Shown here: positions 8,236 to 15,104 of the stretch, piece by piece
Numbering within the stretch: position 1 is the stretch's first letter
Layout: every line of letters begins with the position of its first letter
Assembly (NCBI GenBank): GCA_900319955.1
Contig: ONQM01000007.1
Location: 1-38,934 of the forward strand
From: an uncultured Eubacteriales bacterium
Lineage (GTDB): Bacteria > Bacillota_I > Bacilli_A > RF39 > UBA660
Reading direction: 5' to 3'
Length of the DNA stretch: 38,934 bases
Made by a program: the position numbers and the translations under genes
The notes under the pieces: generated by a model
The model's database searches: none
What the model saw: only the letters and a program-made list of their open reading frames with translations
What the model was told of the DNA's origin: nothing

Positions 8236-8890
8236 AAAGCATTTCTATATCATTATAATTTTGATTATTATTGTTATTATTCTTATGTTTTTTCTTCTTC
8301 TTTTTCTTTTTATTTTTATTAAAATTTAAATTATAATTATTAACATTATTATTAGAATTATTACCACTATCTGTATAATTATTTATATTGTCATTTCTTA
8401 TAGGAGCATATTTACTATAAAAATCAATATTAGTATATTTATCAAAAGGAACTCTCACTATAATTTTATTTTTTTTATTAGGTATAAACATAAATATAAT
8501 ATCTGAAAGAATAAGTCCATAAAGCATAATCTTATTGAAAGATAAATAATCATTAAAGAAATTAAAATTAACACCTAACTTTTGAATACCATTAAACACC
8601 ATATTAGTATCAAATATTGCCCTTAAACAAACAACTATATTTGAAGTAAAAACAAGACAACATGTTAAATTAAAATAAATATTTTTTGAAATAGAAGTTC
8701 TTTCAATAGAATAATTTAAAATAAAAAGTAAAAGTAAAGCTCCATAAGGAATAAATGTAGGTATAGATGAAGTAAGAGACTTACCAAGTCTTAAATTTAA
8801 TTTAAGTGTTATATAAAGAGTTAAACCAATACAAACAAGAAGTAAAACATATTTAAGAAAACTAAGAAGTTTATTAAATACCCTAATCAT
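8234..8890 (-). CDS. Polytopic membrane protein with Asn/Lys-rich tail, unknown
   Basis: Not recognised. The 218 residues have about four membrane helices (near 10-28, 43-60, 71-92, 121-137). A hydrophilic tail of about 70 residues is dominated by Asn and Lys, including a nine-Lys run followed by an Asn run. ATG at 8888-8890 with GGAGG upstream begins one base after the stop of the preceding gene, so they form one operon with the signal peptidase. A longer reading would overlap the previous gene by 100 bases and is rejected. The position suggests an accessory role in surface-fibre export or assembly, which is inference. Confidence 0.7.
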   Translation of the reverse strand: MIRVFNKLLSFLKYVLLLVCIGLTLYITLKLNLRLGKSLTSSIPTFIPYGALLLLFILNYSIERTSISKNIYFNLTCCLVFTSNIVVCLRAIFDTNMVFNGIQKLGVNFNFFNDYLSFNKIMLYGLILSDIIFMFIPNKKNKIIVRVPFDKYTNIDFYSKYAPIRNDNINNYTDSGNNSNNNVNNYNLNFNKNKKKKKKKKHKNNNNNNQNYNDIEML

Positions 8891-8891
8891 A

Positions 8892-9569
8892 CTAGACACC
8901 TCCATTAACATAAGACTTAAACCATCTAGAAACTTCCAAAACAAGATTAACAGAAGAATCATAAGAAGAAACAATCTTAGTATAACTATCACGAGTTAAA
9001 TCAAAAATATTAGTTTTATCATAATTAGTACTAAACTGATAAGAACTATTATTTTGAATAGATCTCTTAACAAAATCTAAATCGTTAACAAGCATACGAC
9101 TATTTTGATCAACAAAAGGTTTTATGCTGTCATAACTAGTGCCAGGTAAACTGATACTATAAATATCCATAACTATACAGTCATTAACAATATCAGCTTG
9201 ATATTTAGAAAGAAGTTCATAATCATCTTTAATTGTAATATTTTTCTTAGCAAAATACTTATTAGCATCAGTCTCTTCAAACTTAGATATACACATATCA
9301 AGATTAGATTTAATACTCATCAATCTAAAACTATTTGGATTATTTTTAAACTTATTAGCATCAAATGAATTTGAATTAGCTTTAATCTCCTCTAAATTAC
9401 CCTTATTTTTCTCATAAGCAGAAACAGCATTATCACCTCTATAGTAAACTTCATTAACGTCTTTATAATGATAAAAATTAACAAGCAAAACAAATATTGC
9501 AATTGAAAAAACAAGACCTGTAACAACATAACCAATTACTTTAATATATTCAATTAAAAATTTTTTCAT
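8892..9569 (-). CDS. Membrane-anchored extracytoplasmic protein, unknown
   Basis: A 225-residue protein with one N-terminal membrane helix (about residues 13-32) and a soluble, probably extracytoplasmic remainder rich in Asn, Asp and Ser. Two Cys (in LDMCISKF and NDCIVMD) could form a disulphide. No known family recognised. It has ATG at 9567-9569 with GGAG upstream, and lies third in the operon that begins with the SipW-type signal peptidase. Confidence 0.7.
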   Translation of the reverse strand: MKKFLIEYIKVIGYVVTGLVFSIAIFVLLVNFYHYKDVNEVYYRGDNAVSAYEKNKGNLEEIKANSNSFDANKFKNNPNSFRLMSIKSNLDMCISKFEETDANKYFAKKNITIKDDYELLSKYQADIVNDCIVMDIYSISLPGTSYDSIKPFVDQNSRMLVNDLDFVKRSIQNNSSYQFSTNYDKTNIFDLTRDSYTKIVSSYDSSVNLVLEVSRWFKSYVNGGV

Positions 9570-9582
9570 AACTAATCAACTC

Positions 9583-10080
9583 CTATGCTGCAGGTACTAA
9601 TCTTAAACTAAACGAATAATAATCATTTGTAGAAACATTATTATTAGTCCAAATAGTAAAATTAAATGAATTATTACTTCCAGCTTTAACATAAGAAGTA
9701 TATAAAATATCATTACTTATCTGATCAAGAGTTCCACTAGCAACCTTATTACCATTCATAGTAAGAACAAAATTAATATTACTCCTATCAATAGTACTAT
9801 TCTTATCATTTAAAACAATATTATAACGAGAATCATATTTATTATCATTATTAATAGTAAAACTATAATTTAAATTATTATCTTTACTATTTGTATCATA
9901 CTTAATCTCAGAATTACTAAGTTCAACTGAACTGCCAGAAATAATTTTAGGATTCTTACTGTCAAAAATCTTAAAGAAACAGAAAGAAAAGAAAAATACA
10001 GCAACTATAAGAACAATAACTAAAATAATAATTAAAATATTACTTTTATCTTTTTTTTCATATTTATTATAATTTTTCAA
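9583..10080 (-). CDS. Single-pass anchored protein with beta-rich ectodomain, unknown
   Basis: Short charged N-terminus, one membrane helix (about residues 14-36), then an Asn/Ser-rich ectodomain with an alternating polar/hydrophobic pattern (SFTINNDNKYDSRYNIVL, FNFTIWTNNNV) typical of beta-sandwich folds such as TasA/camelysin. I chose TTG at 10078-10080, nine bases after GGAG and overlapping the end of the signal peptidase gene. ATG codons slightly upstream are possible. 165 residues. It may be a second substrate or partner of the signal peptidase, which is inference from gene order and fold impression. Confidence 0.65.
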   Translation of the reverse strand: MKNYNKYEKKDKSNILIIILVIVLIVAVFFFSFCFFKIFDSKNPKIISGSSVELSNSEIKYDTNSKDNNLNYSFTINNDNKYDSRYNIVLNDKNSTIDRSNINFVLTMNGNKVASGTLDQISNDILYTSYVKAGSNNSFNFTIWTNNNVSTNDYYSFSLRLVPAA

Positions 10081-10780
10081 TATTATCATCTCCATCTTCA
10101 TTTTTGTTTTCATCATCATCTAAAGATAAAACTTCAACATCTTTAAATTCATAATCATTAATTTTTTCATTTTCCTTAAGACTTTTAGAAAGCTTAAAAA
10201 TATCGTAAATAATAAGGAAAATACAAGGAATTGCAACCACTAAAATCCAACCAATAGGCTTAGATAAGAAAAATCTAACATAACCAAGCCATGGTATTAC
10301 TAAAATAACCTTACCAATAACATTACCAAATGGAACATAAGCATCATCAGGTGTTGTGTTATTGTCACCCTTTGTTTGATACTCTAAAGCACCATCATTT
10401 TTTACACTTAAGATTCTATGAGTAACAGTCTTTCCAGTATAACGCATATCAGTTGAAGAAAACGTAATAACATCATTCTTTTTTAATTTATTACTGGGTC
10501 TTACTGCAACAACTGCATCTTCAACATTAACAGTGGGAACCATACTTGGACTTATAATAACATAAGCACTTATAAGAGGTGACTTTCCATTAGTTCCAAA
10601 CTTCTTTGTATAAAAAGAATAAAAAAGTAAAACTATTAAAAGTGCAAGAATAATCGTAAAAAACAGATCACTTAAAAACTTAAATACTTTATTAAAATTA
10701 TTCATAAATTTAACATTTTTAGGAACATCATAGTAAGATTCTGCACTACTATTAATATTATCACCCCTTTTCCCTATCAT
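10067..10780 (-). CDS. sipW: SipW/ER-type signal peptidase I
   Basis: A membrane signal peptidase of the ER-like (SipW) subtype, which uses a Ser-His rather than a Ser-Lys dyad. A membrane helix at about 36-56 precedes IISPSMVPTV (catalytic Ser79). VTHRILSV supplies His121 where bacterial LepB enzymes have Lys, and KGDNN (Asp139) follows. A second membrane helix lies near 175-195, then an acidic cytoplasmic tail. In B. subtilis SipW processes TasA and TapA. The gene for a TasA-like protein is directly upstream but separated by a terminator. ATG at 10778-10780 lacks a good ribosome site. A GGGGTGATAAT sequence a few codons in hints at a later, non-canonical start. Confidence 0.92.
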   Translation of the reverse strand: MIGKRGDNINSSAESYYDVPKNVKFMNNFNKVFKFLSDLFFTIILALLIVLLFYSFYTKKFGTNGKSPLISAYVIISPSMVPTVNVEDAVVAVRPSNKLKKNDVITFSSTDMRYTGKTVTHRILSVKNDGALEYQTKGDNNTTPDDAYVPFGNVIGKVILVIPWLGYVRFFLSKPIGWILVVAIPCIFLIIYDIFKLSKSLKENEKINDYEFKDVEVLSLDDDENKNEDGDDNIEKL

Positions 10781-10849
10781 ATAACTATATATTACTACAT
10801 AAATGAAATAAAAAGAAGAAAAAAAGGCTAAAAGAAAAACACTTTACAG

Positions 10850-10882
10850 TAAAAAAAAAGAATAGCCTAAGCTATTCTCTAA
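10850..10882 (-). terminator. Strong terminator after the TasA-like gene
   Basis: On the minus strand AGAATAGC and GCTATTCT form a perfect 8-bp stem with a TTAG loop, followed by nine or more T. It makes the TasA-like gene largely monocistronic; leakage would feed the signal peptidase operon. Confidence 0.9.
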
Positions 10883-10899
10883 CTAACAAATATCAAATA

Positions 10900-11544
10900 T
10901 TAATTAGTTCCTTTACCATAAACATTAACTTTTACTTGGTAAGTATGTGCATCGCCATCAATTGTGAATGCTGAATCAACCCACATTCTCAAACGATAGT
11001 ATTTAGTTTGAAGAACGCCACTCTTAGCATTTGATGCATCAGCAGTAAATGAACCTGTTGCAAGCTTCATAGAACCAATTGGAGCTCCATAATCATCAGC
11101 TTCTGTACTAGCAGTATAAGCAGCTGGAGCAGCAACTTGAGTATAAGTTGTATTATCATCGCTTTCCTCTAAGTAAAGTCTTATATATTGATTATCTATG
11201 TTACTAGTATCTTGTTTAACAGCAACTACTTCATAATTAACTGTTGTATAACCAGTAATAGTACAAGTAACTGTGAAATCAAATGTATTATTTTCACCAG
11301 TTAAAACTTTACCTTGATCCTCAGTCATAGGAACAGCATTAGTAATATTAATACCATTTTGTGGTTCATTATAACTCATAGTTATCGTACCAGTACTAAT
11401 AGTATTAGTAGTTTCTCCTGCCTTACTATAACTAAATACAGCGAATGAAATTCCAACCACTGCAACAATAAGAATAGCAACTCCTAAAACTGAAAGTAAT
11501 ATTTGTTTAGAATTGTTATTATTCTTTTCTTTCTTTTCTTCCAT
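10900..11544 (-). CDS. TasA/camelysin-family surface protein with SipW-type signal peptide
   Basis: A secreted beta-sandwich protein of the TasA/CalY (camelysin) type, the class that forms biofilm fibres in Bacillus. It has a charged Asn/Lys N-terminus, a hydrophobic segment at about 15-33, and the characteristic GISFAVFSYSKAGETTNTIS region, in which SipW-dependent cleavage is expected around residues 35-43. The mature part is rich in Thr, Val and Tyr, with a C-terminal YQVKVNVYG strand. Length is 214 residues. ATG at 11542-11544 follows AGGAGG. Base composition is less extreme than in its neighbours (GCA, GCT and ACT codons common), as expected for a highly expressed protein. Confidence 0.85.
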   Translation of the reverse strand: MEEKKEKNNNNSKQILLSVLGVAILIVAVVGISFAVFSYSKAGETTNTISTGTITMSYNEPQNGINITNAVPMTEDQGKVLTGENNTFDFTVTCTITGYTTVNYEVVAVKQDTSNIDNQYIRLYLEESDDNTTYTQVAAPAAYTASTEADDYGAPIGSMKLATGSFTADASNAKSGVLQTKYYRLRMWVDSAFTIDGDAHTYQVKVNVYGKGTN

Positions 11545-11620
11545 GTATATTTCCTCCTATCTTTATATACATTATATAAAATCAATATTCAAAAGTAAAT
11601 ACCTAAATTTACTATTTACA

Positions 11621-12373
11621 CTAAATATTATAAACATATTTTACATTTTTATTAGTAATTTCTTCTACTTTTTCAAAAGAGACACCATAAATACTAGATA
11701 TTTTATCAATAATATAAGGAATATATTTAGAACTATTAGTCTGTCCTCTAAATGGAGTTGGTGTCAAATAAGGACTATCAGTTTCTAAAACTAAATCATC
11801 TAAATAAAGCCTAGAAAGAGTAAGAGGAAGTTTACTATTTTTAAAAGTAAGAGTACCTCCAATACCTAACTTAAATCCCATTTTAATATAAATACATGCT
11901 GTCTCATAAGATCCACTAAAACAATGTATAACACCTTTTAAATGAAATTTCTTTAAAGAATTAATTGTATCTTCTGTAGCGTCCCTAGTATGAATACATA
12001 CTGGCATATTAAGCTTTTCAGCAAGAGCAAGCTGAGACTCAAAAAGCTTAATCTGTTTATCTCTATCCTCTTTGCCATAATGATAATCAAGTCCAATCTC
12101 ACCAATACCAACTATTTTTTTATTAGATTTAATTAAATTTTCTAAATAGGATATATAATCATTAGGCAGTCTATCAACCTCTTCAGGATGAAAACCAATA
12201 GTAGAATATAAACATGAATATCTATTAATAAGTGGAATACCTTCTTCTATTCCTTTATAATCACAAAAAGAAACAATCATATATTTGCATCCTGCATCAA
12301 TATTATCCTTAATTACTTTATCAAAATCATCATAATAATCTTTTTCTAAATGACAATGGGTATCTATAAACAT
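11621..12373 (-). CDS. tatD: TatD-family metal-dependent deoxyribonuclease
   Basis: A cytoplasmic metal-dependent hydrolase (YabD in B. subtilis) with 3'-5' exonuclease-type activity. It begins MFIDTHCHLEKDYY with the metal-binding HxH. Other TatD marks are GEIGLDYHYG, the VCIHTRDA histidine, GVIHCFSGS and LETDSPYLTP. 250 residues. The ATG at 12371-12373 has GGTG upstream; a longer reading starts inside the preceding terminator and is rejected. The metG-tatD order matches B. subtilis. Confidence 0.95.
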   Translation of the reverse strand: MFIDTHCHLEKDYYDDFDKVIKDNIDAGCKYMIVSFCDYKGIEEGIPLINRYSCLYSTIGFHPEEVDRLPNDYISYLENLIKSNKKIVGIGEIGLDYHYGKEDRDKQIKLFESQLALAEKLNMPVCIHTRDATEDTINSLKKFHLKGVIHCFSGSYETACIYIKMGFKLGIGGTLTFKNSKLPLTLSRLYLDDLVLETDSPYLTPTPFRGQTNSSKYIPYIIDKISSIYGVSFEKVEEITNKNVKYVYNI

Positions 12374-12383
12374 AATAATCACC

Positions 12384-12427
12384 AAAAATAAAATATCATA
12401 GATCAAGTTTAATTTCTATGATATTTT
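12384..12427 (-). terminator. Terminator upstream of tatD
   Basis: On the minus strand a 13-bp stem (12415-12427 with 12390-12402) is followed by ATTTTT. It would end any transcript coming from the metG side or from the short unit at 12.4-12.55 kb. The stem is nearly symmetrical, so it could also act on the other strand. Confidence 0.75.
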
Positions 12428-12548
12428 AACTTTAGAACATAAAAACTAATGATTATAGTGTAAACTAAATCGTAAATACTTAAAAAAATAAAACTTAAAA
12501 TTAAAGTTACTACACAAAAACTACCAAAATAAATAATATTTTTCATGA
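12409..12548 (-). other. Possible small or frame-broken gene between metG and tatD
   Basis: A very good ribosome site (GAGGAGGGCGCTC) precedes ATG at 12546-12548, but this frame stops after only 12 codons (MKKILFILVVFV). After the start is a run of seven A. One extra A would open a frame of about 47 codons encoding a hydrophobic peptide with a YVLKLKYHRN end, stopping inside the terminator at 12390-12427. The stretch lies between two terminators, so it may be a separate transcription unit. It could be a small membrane protein with a frameshift, a very short leader peptide, or chance in AT-rich DNA. Confidence 0.35.
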
Positions 12549-12584
12549 GCGCCCTCCTCTTAAGCACTTAAATAGAGTAACACA

Positions 12585-12619
12585 AAAAAACTAGGTTTTA
12601 AACAAAAATCTAGCTTTTA
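12585..12619 (-). terminator. Terminator after metG
   Basis: On the minus strand AAAAGCTAG pairs with CTAGTTTTT (one G-T pair) around an AT-rich loop, continuing into a T run. It lies just beyond the metG stop. Confidence 0.7.
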
Positions 12620-12635
12620 TATTAAACTTTACACA

Positions 12636-14147
12636 TTAACCGTTAATTCTCATAAAAAGCGCTTCTGGTTTATTTAAAATATATTTATTATTAGAATTAA
12701 AAGTAAATTCTTTCGAAGAAGAATTAATTTCTTCTAAAATCTTTTTACTTTTATCAGGCATATAAGGTTCTAAGAGAGTGCCACAAACTCTAATAGATTC
12801 AAGTAAATTGTAAAGAACAGTCTCTAATATTTCTTTATTTTTATCATCTTTAGCAAGAACCCATGGAGCTTCAACATCAATATATTTGTTAGAATCCCTT
12901 AATAAATCAAATATATCAGTTAAACTATCTGCAACATGAAGTGTATCCATATGAGACTTAACTTTATCAAAAACACCATTTATAGAATCTATAAACTTTA
13001 ATGACTCTTCATCATTTACACCTTTATTTTCAATACTACCATCAAAATACTTAATACCCATTGAAATAGTTCTTTGAACAAGATTTCCTAAGATATTTGC
13101 AAGATCACTATTAATACGTTGTTCAACAAGTTCTTCACTAATATTACCATCATTCTCATAAGGTATTTCATGTAAAAGATAATATCTAATAGAATCAACA
13201 CCATACTTATTAACTAAATCATCAGCATATAAAACATTACCTTTACTCTTACTCATCTTATCATTATTCATTAAAAGCCAAGGATGACCAAATATTTTCT
13301 TAGGAAGAGGTAAATCTAAACTCCAAAGAAAACAAGGCCAGTAAATAGAATGAAACCTAACAATATCTTTACCAACTAAATGTAAATCACATGGCCAAAG
13401 CTTGTTAAATTCTTCACTTGACCCATCAGGATCATAGCCAATATTTGTAATATAATTTGTAAGAGCATCAAGCCATACATAAACAACATGTTTTGGATCA
13501 AATGTAACAGGTATTCCCCAATTAAAACTAGTTCTAGAAACACATAAATCTTTTAAACCAGGTTTTAAGAAATTATTAATCATTTCGTTTTTTCTAGATT
13601 CAGGTTGTATAAAGTCAGGATGATCTTCAATATATTTAATTAATCTATCTTGATACTTAGAAAGTTTAAAGAAATATGCTTCTTCTGCTACTTCCTTAAC
13701 CTCTCGCCCGCAGTCAGGACACTTACCATCAACAAGCTCAGATGGAGTCCAAAAAGACTCACATGGAGTGCAGTAAAGTCCTTTATATTCACCTTTATAA
13801 ATATCACCCTTATCATACATCTTCTTAAAAATCTTTTGAACTATTTCTTCATGATGCTTATCAGTTGTCCTAACAAACTTGTCATAACTAACATTCATCA
13901 AATCCCAAATTCTTCTAATCTCACCAGAAATATTATCAACATACTCTTGAGGACTAACACCAGCATTTTCTGCTTTTTCTTCAATCTTTATACCATGTTC
14001 ATCAGTCCCAGTTTGAAAATAAACATCATCTCCAATAAGTCTCCTAAATCTAGCTATTGCGTCTGCCAAAACTATTTCATAAGTATTACCAATATGAGGT
14101 TTAGCACTAGTATAAGCAATTGCACTACTAATATAAAATTTTCCCAT
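12636..14147 (-). CDS. metG: Methionyl-tRNA synthetase
   Basis: MetG charges tRNA(Met) with methionine. It shows ITS-like SSAIAYTSAKPHIGNTYEIV with the class-I HIGN signature, a zinc knuckle with four Cys (CTPCESFW...CPDCGREV, about residues 126-149), and the catalytic DKMSKSKGN loop. The 503-residue length is the short form: the C-terminal EMAP/Trbp111-like tRNA-binding domain found in the approximately 660-residue B. subtilis enzyme is absent. ATG at 14145-14147 follows AAGGAGGAG. Expression is controlled by the T-box leader upstream. Confidence 0.97.
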   Translation of the reverse strand: MGKFYISSAIAYTSAKPHIGNTYEIVLADAIARFRRLIGDDVYFQTGTDEHGIKIEEKAENAGVSPQEYVDNISGEIRRIWDLMNVSYDKFVRTTDKHHEEIVQKIFKKMYDKGDIYKGEYKGLYCTPCESFWTPSELVDGKCPDCGREVKEVAEEAYFFKLSKYQDRLIKYIEDHPDFIQPESRKNEMINNFLKPGLKDLCVSRTSFNWGIPVTFDPKHVVYVWLDALTNYITNIGYDPDGSSEEFNKLWPCDLHLVGKDIVRFHSIYWPCFLWSLDLPLPKKIFGHPWLLMNNDKMSKSKGNVLYADDLVNKYGVDSIRYYLLHEIPYENDGNISEELVEQRINSDLANILGNLVQRTISMGIKYFDGSIENKGVNDEESLKFIDSINGVFDKVKSHMDTLHVADSLTDIFDLLRDSNKYIDVEAPWVLAKDDKNKEILETVLYNLLESIRVCGTLLEPYMPDKSKKILEEINSSSKEFTFNSNNKYILNKPEALFMRING

Positions 14148-14159
14148 TCAAATCTCCTC

Positions 14160-14376
14160 CTTAAAATAAAAAAATATTATAAATATAAAGACGATTTCTC
14201 GCGGTACCACTTTATTTTATAATAATTTTTATTATACACTCAAAATAGTTAACGCCTATTAACGCTCATACTTACATATCAGTATGAAAGTTCAGAAGCC
14301 ATAACATATATTAATATTTATCTATTTACACCAACCATAGACTCTCTTGAAAATATATAATACATGTCTCTTCATC
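14160..14376 (-). promoter_or_regulatory. Methionine T-box riboswitch leader of metG
   Basis: The leader carries the T-box core AAAGTGGTACCGCG at 14200-14213, which pairs with the uncharged tRNA acceptor end. Stem I has an AGAGAG bulge region and a GGTTGGTG distal loop (ccaacc at 14331-14336). An ATG specifier at 14300-14302 is followed by G and then by the basal helix CTTC (14295-14298), which pairs with GAAG (14370-14373). The ATG specifier fits methionine. After the T-box come a CGAGAAATCG hairpin and a T-rich stretch just before the ribosome site. The terminator form is weak by eye, so transcriptional control is likely but not proven. Confidence 0.9.
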
Positions 14377-14408
14377 AAAACATTTATGATGATATAATAT
14401 CACAAAAT

Positions 14409-15050
14409 TTATAATTCATCAAATTTAGAATTATTCTTAATAAATAAATATCTTTCTCCCTGCTCTTTAACACCATTAATAAGTGTTGTATCTTTAACAA
14501 GAATTTTAAGTTCAATACCATCAATTAAATTCTTAGGGTACTCTTTATTAAAGAAATAATTAAGACTCTTAGTAAGAGATGATGACTCAATATAATCTAA
14601 ATACATATTAGAATAATTTGTTATCAAACACTTAGAAACATCTTCTTTTATTATTTTTTTAACATTGCCAACAATAACTTTATCAATTTCATTAAGTCTC
14701 TTCTTTGTTATCTTAATAATATCAACACTACGAACAGGTTTAAAACTATCAACATCTTTAAATATCTCTTTATTTCTATAATCATTTATAAATGATAAAT
14801 CATCTATTAACTTAGACCTATAAGTATCAAGAATTAAATCTATTTTTTCAGAATTAATGAGTAAATTATTTTTCTTACCAATTTCTAAAAGTTTATTTTT
14901 AATAACATCCATAGAATCAAGTGGGGGACGAGCGGCTAGAGAAGAAATATCAGAAAAAACTAAATTACTAGTATTATTAGTAATAATATCTTTAACCGCT
15001 AAAATATAATTATTTAATTGATTTTTTTCTATATTTTCTAATTCATTCAT
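14409..15050 (-). CDS. Conserved-looking protein between mfd and metG, unknown
   Basis: Not recognised. The 213-residue soluble protein is helical and rich in Lys, Ile and Asn, with no membrane segment or Cys pattern. Notable stretches are SSLAARPPLDSMDVIKNKL near residue 36-54 and the C-terminal EQGERYLFIKNN. ATG at 15048-15050 has GAGG and AAGG upstream. In B. subtilis the genes after mfd are spoVT, yabM, yabN and rqcP; this protein resembles none of them by eye. Its stop is close to the metG leader, so the metG promoter probably overlaps its 3' end. Confidence 0.7.
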   Translation of the reverse strand: MNELENIEKNQLNNYILAVKDIITNNTSNLVFSDISSLAARPPLDSMDVIKNKLLEIGKKNNLLINSEKIDLILDTYRSKLIDDLSFINDYRNKEIFKDVDSFKPVRSVDIIKITKKRLNEIDKVIVGNVKKIIKEDVSKCLITNYSNMYLDYIESSSLTKSLNYFFNKEYPKNLIDGIELKILVKDTTLINGVKEQGERYLFIKNNSKFDEL

Positions 15051-15104
15051 AACCTTAACCTCAACTAATCGACTATTAAAGAATAACTTAAGGACATAAA
15101 AGTG

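Noticed and set aside
13650-14222. 190-codon open frame on the plus strand across the metG start
   Set aside because: It lies entirely antisense to metG and its T-box leader, has no ribosome site and shows the composition of a shadow frame.
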